This document shows, piece by piece, positions 25,034 to 33,826 of a stretch of 64,000 nucleotides of DNA; the first letter of the stretch is position 1; the number at the start of each line of letters is the position of its first letter. The notes beneath the pieces are model-generated. The model was not told the origin of the DNA and did not search any database. It saw only the letters and a program-made list of their open reading frames with translations. The position numbers were made by a program, and so were the translations under genes. This stretch comes from Geomonas propionica (GTDB lineage Bacteria; Desulfobacterota; Desulfuromonadia; Geobacterales; Geobacteraceae), in contig NZ_JAEMHK010000005.1 of assembly GCF_016458235.1 (NCBI RefSeq), forward strand, positions 124,001 through 188,000, given 5' to 3'.

Positions 25034-26299
25034 ATGCCCGTTCGCTTCATCCACACCTCCGACATCCATCTCGGCAAGACCTACCGCGCCTTCGGTTGTG
25101 ACGCCCAGCGCTACCAGGACTTCTTCACCACCTTCGCCGCCATCGTGGCCGACGCGGTGCGCGAGCAGGTCGACTTCGTCCTCATCGGCGGCGACCTGTT
25201 CCACACCGGCCAGATCCTCCCCAGAACCTTCGCCAAGACCATCGAGATCCTGCAGCCCCTGAAGGATGCCGGCATCCCCTGTCTCGCCGTTGAAGGCAAC
25301 CACGACTGGATCCACCGCCGCGACAGTGTCTCCTGGATGGAAGCGCTCTCGCAGCTTGGCTACATCTCCCTGCTGCGCCCTTCAAGGAGCGCCGACGGCG
25401 GCTACATTTTCGACCCCTTTGATCCCGAGCAGGGGAGTGGGGGACATACCGAGGTCAAAGGGGTCAATATCTACGGCCTCGGGTACATCGGTTCCCAGGC
25501 GGGCAACCATGTGCCGCGCATCTGCGACGCCATCGCCACCAAACGAAACATTCTGCTCTTTCACGTCGGTGTCTGGACCTATTCTCCGGTGGAGATCGGC
25601 AACATCAAACCGGAGGAAGCTCAGCCCCTGGCGTCCTGCTTTGACTACGTTGCGCTCGGCCACGGCCACAAGCCGTACATCGTCAACGATGCCGATGGCC
25701 GCCCCTACGCCTTCAACCCCGGCTCGCCTGACTGCGTCAACTTCGGGGAGGAGCGCTACGACAAGGGATACTACCTGGCCGCGCTCGATGAGGATGGCAC
25801 CGTGCGGCATGAATTCCGCCGCACCACGCCGCGTCCGATGCTGGTGGTAACCGCCAACCTGGACGGCGCAGGCAACGCCACCGACGCCCTGGAACTATTC
25901 AAGGGCCAGATGGCTGAGAAGCTCGCCGATTGCCGGGATGAGCGGGCCCCGCTTATCGAGGTCCGCTTGGCGGGCAAGGTTGGCTTCCACCCCTTCGAGC
26001 TGAGCCGCGACCGCCTGCGCGCATCGTTGTGTGAGATCTGCGAGCCGCTGCACCTGGAGATCAAGAACCACCTCTCGCTGGTTGCAGGCGGGGGAGGGGA
26101 GGAGAAGGTTAAGAAGAGCCTCGCGGAGATCGAGCGGGACGTCCTAGGCGAGCTGATCGGAGCCAACAGCCAGTACCAGGGGCGCGTGGACGAGTTGACG
26201 CGCCTGAGCCTGGCGCTGCGGGACCTGGTGCTCAAGGGCGACGTGGAAGGCGAGGAGCTGCTGAGCCTGCTTTCCTCCGGAGGTGACCAGTGCGCATAG
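25034..26299 (+). CDS. sbcD: SbcD/Mre11-type exonuclease subunit
   Basis: 421 aa metallophosphoesterase with the Mre11 phosphodiesterase motifs: HTSDIHLGKTYR, IGGDLFHTGQ, VEGNHDW, LLFHVG, and YVALGHGHKP. Works with SbcC to resect DNA ends and cut hairpins. The start at ATG 25034 matches the family N-terminus (MPVRFIHTSDIHLG); the frame extends upstream to 24977 through unlikely sequence. It overlaps sbcC by ten bases (coupled). Confidence 0.88.
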   Translation: MPVRFIHTSDIHLGKTYRAFGCDAQRYQDFFTTFAAIVADAVREQVDFVLIGGDLFHTGQILPRTFAKTIEILQPLKDAGIPCLAVEGNHDWIHRRDSVSWMEALSQLGYISLLRPSRSADGGYIFDPFDPEQGSGGHTEVKGVNIYGLGYIGSQAGNHVPRICDAIATKRNILLFHVGVWTYSPVEIGNIKPEEAQPLASCFDYVALGHGHKPYIVNDADGRPYAFNPGSPDCVNFGEERYDKGYYLAALDEDGTVRHEFRRTTPRPMLVVTANLDGAGNATDALELFKGQMAEKLADCRDERAPLIEVRLAGKVGFHPFELSRDRLRASLCEICEPLHLEIKNHLSLVAGGGGEEKVKKSLAEIERDVLGELIGANSQYQGRVDELTRLSLALRDLVLKGDVEGEELLSLLSSGGDQCA

Positions 26300-29253
26300 T
26301 CTCGGTCCATCTCAAGAACATCAAGTCGCACCGCGAGAAGGAACTCGTGTTCTCGCCGGGGATCAACGTCCTTTCCGGCGCCAACGGCTCCGGCAAGAGC
26401 ACCATCTTTGAGGCCATCGGCTACGCCCTGTTCGGCGTCGACGCCAAGGACTTCGTCTCCAACGCGGAACGCTTCCTCACCATCGGCACCAAGCGCGGCG
26501 AAATCGGCGTGGTGTTCGAGCCGGCGCCGGGCGAGCTGTACCGGGTGACGCGGACCGTGGGTGCCGCCGGCAAGTGGCTTTTGGCCAAAGAGATTGGCGG
26601 CGAGTTCGAAGTCGAGGAACACGCCAATATGGAGGAAACCGAGGCGCGCATCGCGCAACTGCTCGGCCTCTCCGGCGCACGGCCGTTGTCGGAGCAGTTC
26701 AAGCTGGTGATCGGCCCATTCCAGAACGACTTCCTCGGCCCCTTCGTGATCAAGCAGCCCGCCAAGCGTCAGGATGCCTTTGACGAGATCCTCGGTATCG
26801 ATGCCTGGCGCAAGACCCAAGACAAAACGAAGGTTTTGACCAGCACCATTAAGGCAAAGCTCGATGTGCTGCAGGCCGAGGTGGATAGCAAGTCGGAGCA
26901 GGTCGCCGTCCTCCCCGCCAAGGAAGAGGAACTGGCTAGCCTGCGGACGCAGGGCGAGATCAAGCAGGCAGAACTGGCGATCAAGACGGCGGCGCTTGAT
27001 CAGGCCTCGATCTTACTGAACACGCTGGAGTCCAAAAAGGAGGCGATCCAGTCGGTCCAGCAGGAAGTGCAGGGGCTGCAGGAGCGGGTCGAGTCCGGCA
27101 AGAACTACGTCACCACACAGCAACTCCTGGTCGAACAATCGCGGCAAGCGGCGGCTGTGGTCGCAGCGTCGACCGCCGGGAAACAGGGATACGACGCGGC
27201 TGAAGTACGACTCAAGGCCTTGCGCGAGCAGGAACAGCAGAAGCACCAGTTGGAAAAGAAGCTTGCCGATCTCGAAAAGGAACAGGGAACCGTACAGGCG
27301 ATGCTGGACGGTGAGAGCCGGGAGCTTGATCTCGCCAAGGCTTCGATGGCCGAGGAGCGGAAACGCCTGAAGCTTGACCAGGAAGCCCTGACGTCGGCCC
27401 TGGTGGAGCAGAAAAAGCTGGAGGCCGTGGCGGCGCAGGGACTGACTGCAGCGGAGCAGAGCCGACTCATGTTCCGCAAGCTCCCCATGCACAACATGGA
27501 GGCCACGCTGCCCTACCTCAACGTCGCCCTCAGCCGGATCGAAGAGATTGATCGCCAGATTAGGGAACGGGAGAGTGTCCTGGCGGGAAGCGCGCCCCTG
27601 AAGGCCGAGGCGGAGCAGTTGGCCGCGCGTCAGGCACGGCTGGAGCAGATCCAGACGCAGCGGTCGGAACTGGCCGGACGCAGGCATTCGCTAGTCGAGG
27701 GGCGCGACAAGATCGGGGCCGGCGCCTGCCCCTTCTTCCAGGAGCCGTGTCAGAACCTCCAGGGCGCGGATCCGGCCGATCTCTTTGAAGCCCGCATTGC
27801 CGCCCTGGATGACGAGATCGCCGGGCTCGACCGGGAGGCCGCTGAGCTTGCGGTCCAGGTGAGCGTCGCGCAGCAGGCTGCTCGCGAACTGGCGGGGATG
27901 GAGCAGGTGGCCCTTGAGCTCGCCAAGGCTGGGCGGGAGCGGACTAAGCAGGAGGAGGAATTCAGCCGCAACTACGCCCAGATCGCCGTGCCGGCACTTC
28001 GTGTTCCGCTTGAAGAGTGGCTGGCAACTGCCGGCGTTGCCACGGTTTCACCCTCCGAGTTGCCTTCCCTGGAACTTGACTTGGCTGCGGCCCCACAACA
28101 GCGCCGGGACGCGCTGGCACAGACCACCGACGCCTGGCAGGGCGTGATCGCCAAGCTGGAAAACGCCCTGGACCAGCGCGTGAAACAGGCGGCCGAACCG
28201 GTTCAGGAATCCGCTCGCAAACTGGCCGAGTTGTCCGCGCGGGGGGAGGCACACAGCCAGAAGGAGCGCGAGCTCGCCTCCGCCCAGGAAAGGGCGGTCC
28301 AGCGCGAACAATCAGTAGCGCGCCACAACACCCGGCTTACCACATTGCTGACGGAGGTCGGTGCCCGCAAAACCGAGATCGCCACCTTTGCCGACGTGGA
28401 GCGGAGCGTGAAAGACGCGGAGGAGGAACTGGTCCGATTCCAGCCGGCGCGTGATGAGTACATAGCCAACCAGAAGTCGGCGGAAGAGTTGGGTAAACAC
28501 CAGGAGACGCTGGAGAGATATCAAAAGGGCTTGAAAACGATACTCTCAAATCTGGCTGACAAACAGGAGGAGCTGGCTAAGCTGGTGGCCGATTATCGTC
28601 CTGAGCAGCACGAGGCGGCGAAGACCGAGCGTGAACAGCTGGTGATGACGGCGACGAGGCTCACATCCGAGATCGGTGCCATTGCCGAAGGGGTGTCACG
28701 GCTGGAGGGGGAAACCGCAGCATTGCGCGTTGTTGCCGCTGAAATAGAGCAGAAGCTGGCAGCGATCGAGAAACTGAAGGATCAGGCGGACCTGGTCAAG
28801 TTCCTGCGCAACCAGGTGTTCAAGAACGTCTCCGCGCAGCTTTCCGAGAGGTTCCGCGAAGAGATCAGCTTCCGGGCCGACCGCATCTACCGCAGCATCT
28901 GCGAGTCAGACGAGGAGCTCCTGTGGGGCGACAACTACCAGATCGTCCTCAAGGACATGGTGGACGGCGCCATGAGGGAGCGTAGCGACGACCAACTCTC
29001 AGGTGGCCAGATGATGAGCGCCGTGGTCGCCCTGCGCCTGGCCCTGCTGCAGACCATAGGTGCCCGCATCGCCTTCTTCGACGAACCCACCTCTAATCTC
29101 GATGCTGAGCGACGCGAGAACTTGGCGAAGGCCTTCCGCGCCATTGATGTCGGCCAGGAGGAAGTTACCGAGCACTGGTACGACCAACTCTTCCTGGTGA
29201 GCCACGACGTCAGCTTCACCGAGATCACCGATCAGACTATCCAGTTGGATTAA
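26290..29253 (+). CDS. sbcC: SbcC/Rad50-type SMC-like ATPase
   Basis: 987 aa. Walker A GANGSGKST (residues ~32-40), two long coiled-coil arms (roughly 190-450 and 500-840), ABC signature QLSGGQMMSA and Walker B IAFFDEPTSNLD near the C-terminus. The apex carries CPFFQEPC (Cys480, Cys487): a C-x6-C arrangement where Rad50 zinc hooks have C-x2-C. The start is GTG at 26290, inside the sbcD end. Clamps DNA ends for SbcD. Confidence 0.9.
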   Translation: MRIVSVHLKNIKSHREKELVFSPGINVLSGANGSGKSTIFEAIGYALFGVDAKDFVSNAERFLTIGTKRGEIGVVFEPAPGELYRVTRTVGAAGKWLLAKEIGGEFEVEEHANMEETEARIAQLLGLSGARPLSEQFKLVIGPFQNDFLGPFVIKQPAKRQDAFDEILGIDAWRKTQDKTKVLTSTIKAKLDVLQAEVDSKSEQVAVLPAKEEELASLRTQGEIKQAELAIKTAALDQASILLNTLESKKEAIQSVQQEVQGLQERVESGKNYVTTQQLLVEQSRQAAAVVAASTAGKQGYDAAEVRLKALREQEQQKHQLEKKLADLEKEQGTVQAMLDGESRELDLAKASMAEERKRLKLDQEALTSALVEQKKLEAVAAQGLTAAEQSRLMFRKLPMHNMEATLPYLNVALSRIEEIDRQIRERESVLAGSAPLKAEAEQLAARQARLEQIQTQRSELAGRRHSLVEGRDKIGAGACPFFQEPCQNLQGADPADLFEARIAALDDEIAGLDREAAELAVQVSVAQQAARELAGMEQVALELAKAGRERTKQEEEFSRNYAQIAVPALRVPLEEWLATAGVATVSPSELPSLELDLAAAPQQRRDALAQTTDAWQGVIAKLENALDQRVKQAAEPVQESARKLAELSARGEAHSQKERELASAQERAVQREQSVARHNTRLTTLLTEVGARKTEIATFADVERSVKDAEEELVRFQPARDEYIANQKSAEELGKHQETLERYQKGLKTILSNLADKQEELAKLVADYRPEQHEAAKTEREQLVMTATRLTSEIGAIAEGVSRLEGETAALRVVAAEIEQKLAAIEKLKDQADLVKFLRNQVFKNVSAQLSERFREEISFRADRIYRSICESDEELLWGDNYQIVLKDMVDGAMRERSDDQLSGGQMMSAVVALRLALLQTIGARIAFFDEPTSNLDAERRENLAKAFRAIDVGQEEVTEHWYDQLFLVSHDVSFTEITDQTIQLD

Positions 29254-29258
29254 CTGAA

Positions 29259-29297
29259 GTTCCCTCCCCCGGAGGGGGAGGGGTAGGGAGGGGGCTC
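29259..29297. repeat. Left arm of a C/G-rich intergenic inverted repeat split by the Mu-like element
   Basis: Contains TCCCTCCCCCGGAGGGGGAG then GGGGTAGGGAGGGGGCT. The inverse-complementary arm lies at 41508-41546. The 12-kb element now separates the two. Confidence 0.8.
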
Positions 29298-29298
29298 A

Positions 29299-29305
29299 GT
29301 TACCT
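29299..29305. repeat. Target-site duplication, left copy
   Basis: GTTACCT directly before the left end of the Mu-like element; an identical copy follows the right end at 41490-41496. Confidence 0.8.
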
Positions 29306-29530
29306 TGTTAAGGGAAAGGTGAATATGTAATTGATAATATTAGGGATCGACTTGTGGGAGTTGTGCTCAGGTTTGGGATAAGTTGTGGGAATCTTGAGCA
29401 TTGAGACCGCACGAGCCAACTTTACACCCGCGCATGTGCGTGTGGTATGCGAAAGGGAAATTATAACGTTTCGCGAGTCGATTGTTGGGAAAAGCTTCTT
29501 TTGCGAAAGGTGAACGTGATATTTAACAGA
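29306..29530. promoter_or_regulatory. Left-end candidate MuA-binding sites
   Basis: Three related words: GGGAAAGGTGAATATGTAAT (from 29312), TGCGAAAGGGAAATTATAAC (from 29448) and TGCGAAAGGTGAACGTGATA (from 29502). Together they suggest a consensus GCGAAAGGTGAA. At 29449-29474 the second also pairs with a downstream TTTCGC. By analogy with L1-L3 of Mu these could be transposase sites. Confidence 0.55.
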
Positions 29531-29708
29531 AGTCTATCAAATCCTCTTAAAACCTTTCAAAGGGCATTTAAAAGGACTTCCACGATTTGGTAAAGTCCTC
29601 AATTTGCCGATATCACTGCCTCAATACGCCTGCCGAATCCAATCAAGAAAATCCGCAATGTCACCAATTTTGTACCCAGTGGGTACATTATCAGCGAATC
29701 TAGAGCGT
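29531..29708. other. Non-coding stretch between left end and repressor gene
   Basis: AT-rich, no gene or clear hairpin seen. Confidence 0.4.
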
Positions 29709-30638
29709 TCAGGATGGAATTTTCTTGTTTCTCTTCAGCCTCATTTCGTACAGCTCTGCTATGATCTTGGCCTTTTTGCCGGGAACCAGGCTTCCAGGAC
29801 TGGCTGACTCATATACTTCAGCTTCCGTAAGGATCTCAGTCAGGGTTGCTATGTTTAGAGTCGGTTCAACGCTTTGCACTGACTGTACCTCTTTCTTTAG
29901 CATTGGCCCTTCATTTTCTATTAGCCAAGCTGAATTGATGCCAAACTCATGACATATCTGAGATAACATAATCCAGTGGGGTTCTCTTTCCCCCTCTTCG
30001 ATTGCTCTAATTTCAGTCTCTACTTTAGAAATCGCTTGTTCATTATGAGCAAATCTCTTTGCAAACTCATGAAGTGCCATCTCTCCACGTATTTGCTTAA
30101 TTTTTTCTGCCATTGGCCCTTTGCCTGTAGATACTAGATCATAAAAATAGGCCTGTTTATCATGCCATTTGCGCATTTCAGCAGGATCTACACTAGTGAC
30201 TTTTTCAATAAATTCAGGATCAAAGCAAGGGGAGCCTGCCCTTTGGCACAATTCATAAAGCTGTTCTTTTGTGGGGTAGTATTTGTAATTTAAATACCTA
30301 TCAACTTCATCATTGGTGATGCCATTGATGTTGTATTCTTTGAACCGGTTTAGCCTGTAACGATATTCGATGCGCTCCCTAAGTTTTTCATGTGCCTCTT
30401 CACAAACAGGTTTCTTCATCTCCTCTTCGTTAAATCGAAGCGGCCCCACTCCCGTTAATAAATAATTCACGTTTAGGCCAAGCCTAGCGATCTCCATGAG
30501 GGGTTTTCCACCTGGGACGCTACGTCCAGCCTCGTAAGCTTGCCACATTTGTACGCTCACAGATGCAGCCTTAGCCATTTGTTGTTGTGTGTAAGCTAAC
30601 GATTCACGCGCTTCTTTCAATCGAGTAGCAAAGTTCAT
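29709..30638 (-). CDS. Phage repressor-like protein with two XRE-type HTH domains
   Basis: 309 aa. The N-terminal HTH (MNFATRLKEARESLAYTQQQMAKAASVSVQMWQAYEAGRSVPGG, residues ~1-55) is a standard XRE/Cro-like domain. A second HTH-like segment lies at ~180-235 (EKIKQIRGEMALHEFAKRFAHNEQAISKVETEIRAIEEGEREP). No S24-type autoproteolysis domain is attached. Position and leftward direction fit the lysogenic repressor of a Mu-like phage (role of Mu c). It is AT-rich compared with the host genes. It is divergent from the ner-like gene across a 210-bp control region. Confidence 0.78.
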   Translation of the reverse strand: MNFATRLKEARESLAYTQQQMAKAASVSVQMWQAYEAGRSVPGGKPLMEIARLGLNVNYLLTGVGPLRFNEEEMKKPVCEEAHEKLRERIEYRYRLNRFKEYNINGITNDEVDRYLNYKYYPTKEQLYELCQRAGSPCFDPEFIEKVTSVDPAEMRKWHDKQAYFYDLVSTGKGPMAEKIKQIRGEMALHEFAKRFAHNEQAISKVETEIRAIEEGEREPHWIMLSQICHEFGINSAWLIENEGPMLKKEVQSVQSVEPTLNIATLTEILTEAEVYESASPGSLVPGKKAKIIAELYEMRLKRNKKIPS

Positions 30639-30727
30639 TTACCCCCCTTAGTTGCACCACCAAATCAAACTTTCGGTCACGCATTGCGCAACCAACTAAA
30701 GCATGGGTGGCGCATCCATCGTAACGC

Positions 30728-30733
30728 ATTATA
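30728..30733 (-). promoter_or_regulatory. Possible -10 box of the repressor promoter
   Basis: A perfect TATAAT on the minus strand (ATTATA on plus) about 90 bp before the repressor ATG. The best -35 candidate, TTGCAA, has a short 14-bp spacing. Confidence 0.4.
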
Positions 30734-30812
30734 ATCACAACTATTGTTTGCAAGACGCCCTCTCGCTTGGGTGTCCGAATGAAAATTTGGCAGGTGATGC
30801 AAACAAAACTTG

Positions 30813-30841
30813 TTGACATTGCAAAGTGTACTTGTTATGTA
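30813..30841 (+). promoter_or_regulatory. Strong early promoter ahead of the ner-like gene
   Basis: TTGACA (30813-30818), 17-bp spacer, TATGTA (30836-30841). The expected transcription start would fall at about 30848, next to the ATG at 30849. Confidence 0.65.
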
Positions 30842-30848
30842 TAGGCCC

Positions 30849-31133
30849 ATGAGGATAATTGACATTCCAAAAGAATCCACCTTGCGGTGGGAATGGGTCA
30901 AGTACCAATTACGGTTGAAGGGCTATACGCTAACCGGACTCGGCAAAGAGATCGGCGTCACAAAGGATGCTGTCAAACTGACCAAGAACGTATCCTATCC
31001 GAAGATGCAGAAAGCCATAGCTGACCGGCTTGTTATGCTACCGCAAGAGATATGGCCAGAGCGGTACGGCAAGGACGGGAGACCCATAAAGCATTCTCCC
31101 CGGTACCCGCGACCGGAAAAGTACCACAAATAA
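30849..31133 (+). CDS. Ner-like DNA-binding regulator
   Basis: 94 aa. WEWVKYQLRLKGYTLTGLGKEIGVTKDAVKLTKNVSYPKMQKAIADRLVMLPQEIWPERY follows the Ner/Nlp (SfsB) family: an HTH followed by the conserved PxxIWPxRY tail. In Mu, Ner represses early and repressor promoters to tune the lytic switch. I use ATG 30849; ATG 30837 is in frame upstream but falls in the -10 box. No ribosome site is visible, so translation may be leaderless. Confidence 0.82.
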   Translation: MRIIDIPKESTLRWEWVKYQLRLKGYTLTGLGKEIGVTKDAVKLTKNVSYPKMQKAIADRLVMLPQEIWPERYGKDGRPIKHSPRYPRPEKYHK

Positions 31134-31237
31134 TTCTTGGCTTCAATGTCTACCGCACCTTGTTGATTAGACATATCACAGAACCCACCTTTTCAGTCAC
31201 AATCGGGACGTTCATTAAAGCAGCAGGGAGGGAAATC

Positions 31238-31288
31238 ATGAAAGCTCGGGAGCGGAAGGATCTGGAACAGGTGCTGAGGGCGTTATGA
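31238..31288 (+). CDS. 16-codon mini-ORF coupled to the next gene
   Basis: ATG 31238 follows a strong ribosome site (GCAGGGAGGGAAATC). It encodes MKARERKDLEQVLRAL and stops with TGA overlapping the ATG of the next gene (ATGA). It could be a leader peptide that opens translation of the following gene. The frame also extends upstream to 31052, overlapping the ner-like gene, but that part has no ribosome site. Confidence 0.4.
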   Translation: MKARERKDLEQVLRAL

Positions 31289-31731
31289 GAAAGAACAGCC
31301 ACGATCCGCGTCAGATGACTCTCGATGAGCTGTTCGAGCTGCCGCGCCCGGTAGAGCCGACCCCGGCCAGTCTGGACACCGGCAACGAGATAAGACACCT
31401 CCTGTCCACCGCCCTCAAACAGACCACCAAAAGCCGCTTCGAGGTTTGCGCTAGGATGAGCGAGCTGGTGGGGCACAACATTTCAATCTCGATGCTCAAC
31501 GCTTGGACCGCCGAGAGTCGCGAGGCGTGGCGGTTTCCTCTTGAATATGCCGCCGCCTTTGAAGTGGCTTGCGAGACCTTTGCCATTACTGAATTCCTGG
31601 CCCGTAAACGTGGCTGCAAGGTGTACGCAGGCGATGAGGTCAGGCAGGCGGAGATAGGCCGTCTTGAATCGCAGATGAGTGAGCTTGCCTCGAAGCTGAA
31701 GCAACTGAAAAAGGTAAGGATCACCGGTTGA
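31285..31731 (+). CDS. Early-region protein of unknown function
   Basis: 148 aa. The middle (FEVCARMSELVGHNISISMLNAWTAESREAWRFPLEYAAAFEVACET) could be an HTH-like helical core. The C-terminus (EIGRLESQMSELASKLKQLKK) looks like a short coiled coil. Genes of this kind commonly sit just before the transposase in Mu-like phages; the role is unknown. Its stop overlaps the ATG of the transposase (TGATG). Confidence 0.55.
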   Translation: MRKNSHDPRQMTLDELFELPRPVEPTPASLDTGNEIRHLLSTALKQTTKSRFEVCARMSELVGHNISISMLNAWTAESREAWRFPLEYAAAFEVACETFAITEFLARKRGCKVYAGDEVRQAEIGRLESQMSELASKLKQLKKVRITG

Positions 31732-33725
31732 TGAGCAAAGGACCAGGACGACCGACAAAAGCATATTCCGCGAAGCAGCTTGAGGTAATGGGCTGCGGGA
31801 AAGATACGACCGTCCGCCGGCGCTACTCTGGCATCAAGGACCAAGCTGAGGTTCGCATAGTTGAGAACAACAATACTCTTTTCTATCCGTTCCGGCTCCT
31901 CACCAAAGCCGACCAGACCACAGTAAATGCGTACGAAAAACAGCAAAAGCAGGCCGCGAAGCTTGAAGAGCTGCGTAAGGAGCACAAGAAGGAGCTGTTG
32001 GCCCTAGCGGAACAGCCGCTTGACACTCAAGAAGACCGGGAATTTCTCTGGGACCAGTTGGCCAAGAGAACCAACAAACAGCGCGACAAGGGCGTACAGC
32101 GCCTAAAGGCGGTGATGGCCTTTGAAGAGCGCAGGCATGGCCAGGGCATGACTGAGAAGGCTGCTATCGAAACAACGGCGCTGGAATTCGGCCAGCACCC
32201 GCAGACAATCCGAAATTGGGTCAAGAAGAGCAAGCTCGTTGGCCGGACTGACCGCGTTACCGTCCTGGCCAGCCAGCATGTGGGCTGTACCGTGGAAGCG
32301 GAATTTACGCCGGAGGCATGGACGTACTTCAAACGCGACTGGTTGCGGAGAGTGCCGGGTGGGAGCCCACCGTCCATAGCGGCCTGCTTCCGCCGCCTGG
32401 AGAACGCTGCAAAGGTGAACGGATGGACGGTCCCGGTAAAGAGGACCGTTGAGAACTGGATCAAGCGGCACATCGACCCGATGGTGGTGAAGTACCGCCG
32501 TGAGGGAATGGAGGCAGTTGAAAAATGCTTCCCAGCCATGGAGCGCAATAAAGAAATGTTCGATGTCCTGGAAGCGATCAACGGCGACGGATTTGAGGTG
32601 GGGCTGTGGGCGGATTTCGGCAACGGCGTAATCGGCAAGCCCACTGTATGGAGCTGGCAGGATATCCGCTCCTCAAAGGTGCTGTCATGGCGGATGGACG
32701 TTAGCGAGAACTCGGAGCTGATACGGCTGGCGACCCTTGACTTAATTACGGAATGGGGAGTTCCCCGTTACATCTACCTGGACAATACACGAGCGGCAAC
32801 CTCGAAACAAATCAGCGGGGGAGTCCCAAACCGCTACCGCTTCAAGATCAAGGACACTGACCCGCTAGGGGTTATACCGCTGATCGGTAGTGAGTTGAAA
32901 TACACCCTGCCCGGACACGGCAGAAGTAAGCCGGTCGAAAGGATTCATGGAATCGGGGGCTACCTCGACTTTGCCGCTCTGCCGGTGTTCATCGGACGCG
33001 GCACTAAGGGCCGCCCGATACCCATTGAGGAGATCGAGGAGCAGTTCCGTTCATTCGTCAACGAGATCAACGCGCGCCCGGATCGTCAAGGCGAAGCGGT
33101 AAAGGGTAAGAGCTTTGACCAGGTATTCAACGAGCTGTACTCGGACGCAGTAATCACCAAAGCGACCGAGAAACAGCGCAAATACTGCATGTGCGTTGCC
33201 GAGGTTGTAACGGTAAGCGCCGCCGATGCAAGCATAACCCTCAAAGCTGGCGCGGCGTCATTTGGTCGGAACCGTTATTGGCATGAGTCGCTTACAGCTC
33301 GTATGGGACAAAAGGTAACAGTGAGATTCGACCCCGCCGACATGCACGGGGGCGTTTTTGTGGAAACCCTTTCAGGTGATGAGATCTGCTACGCAGAGGC
33401 GACCATCAAAGGCGGCTTTAAGGATGCGGCCGCTGCCAAGGAAGTTGCGAGGGGTATGGGACACCTCAAGAAGATCGTGAAACAGAAAGCAGAGAAGGAA
33501 GGCTTCATATCCGCTGCCAATGCAAGAGCACAGGCCGTCACCGTACCGGACCCAGAAAAGCCGAAGGCTGGAAAGGTTACACGGATGCTGACTGCCAGGC
33601 AGACCAGGGCGGAAGAACCACTAATCGCCGTCAACGATGACAGCCAGGGACTGCCACCGGAGATGGAGGAGAATTTACAGAGAAGGATTAAAGAGATTGC
33701 GGAAGCACGTAGGCCCGTCATTTAA
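31731..33725 (+). CDS. MuA-type DDE transposase
   Basis: 664 aa, about the size of MuA (663). N-terminal HTH/DNA-binding segments (~95-165, TEKAAIETTALEFGQHPQTIRNWVKK). RNase H-like core with catalytic Asp ~284 (INGDGFEVGLWAD), Asp ~348 (YLDNTRA), Glu ~401 (GRSKPVERIHG). A C-terminal beta-barrel (VTVSAADASITLKAG) and a basic tail follow, where MuA contacts MuB. All three catalytic residues are intact, so the protein could be active. It is followed by a short spacer with a hairpin and then the MuB-like gene. Confidence 0.92.
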   Translation: MSKGPGRPTKAYSAKQLEVMGCGKDTTVRRRYSGIKDQAEVRIVENNNTLFYPFRLLTKADQTTVNAYEKQQKQAAKLEELRKEHKKELLALAEQPLDTQEDREFLWDQLAKRTNKQRDKGVQRLKAVMAFEERRHGQGMTEKAAIETTALEFGQHPQTIRNWVKKSKLVGRTDRVTVLASQHVGCTVEAEFTPEAWTYFKRDWLRRVPGGSPPSIAACFRRLENAAKVNGWTVPVKRTVENWIKRHIDPMVVKYRREGMEAVEKCFPAMERNKEMFDVLEAINGDGFEVGLWADFGNGVIGKPTVWSWQDIRSSKVLSWRMDVSENSELIRLATLDLITEWGVPRYIYLDNTRAATSKQISGGVPNRYRFKIKDTDPLGVIPLIGSELKYTLPGHGRSKPVERIHGIGGYLDFAALPVFIGRGTKGRPIPIEEIEEQFRSFVNEINARPDRQGEAVKGKSFDQVFNELYSDAVITKATEKQRKYCMCVAEVVTVSAADASITLKAGAASFGRNRYWHESLTARMGQKVTVRFDPADMHGGVFVETLSGDEICYAEATIKGGFKDAAAAKEVARGMGHLKKIVKQKAEKEGFISAANARAQAVTVPDPEKPKAGKVTRMLTARQTRAEEPLIAVNDDSQGLPPEMEENLQRRIKEIAEARRPVI

Positions 33726-33752
33726 ACAGCGTCAAGCCTTTACAAAAGAAAA

Positions 33753-33774
33753 GCCGAGGTAGCCGCCCCGGCTC
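33753..33774 (+). terminator. Possible attenuator between MuA- and MuB-like genes
   Basis: AGCCGAGG and CCCCGGCT can pair around TAGCCG, one mismatch. Only a weak T-rich tail follows, so partial termination at most. Confidence 0.35.
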
Positions 33775-33826
33775 TTCACTCTCCCCTGCCAGGGAGATAC
33801 ACACAACAGAGGAGGAACATTAACAG

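Noticed and set aside
31052-31237. Extended N-terminus for the mini-ORF at 31238
   Set aside because: It overlaps the ner-like gene in another frame and has no ribosome site; the strong site lies before 31238.
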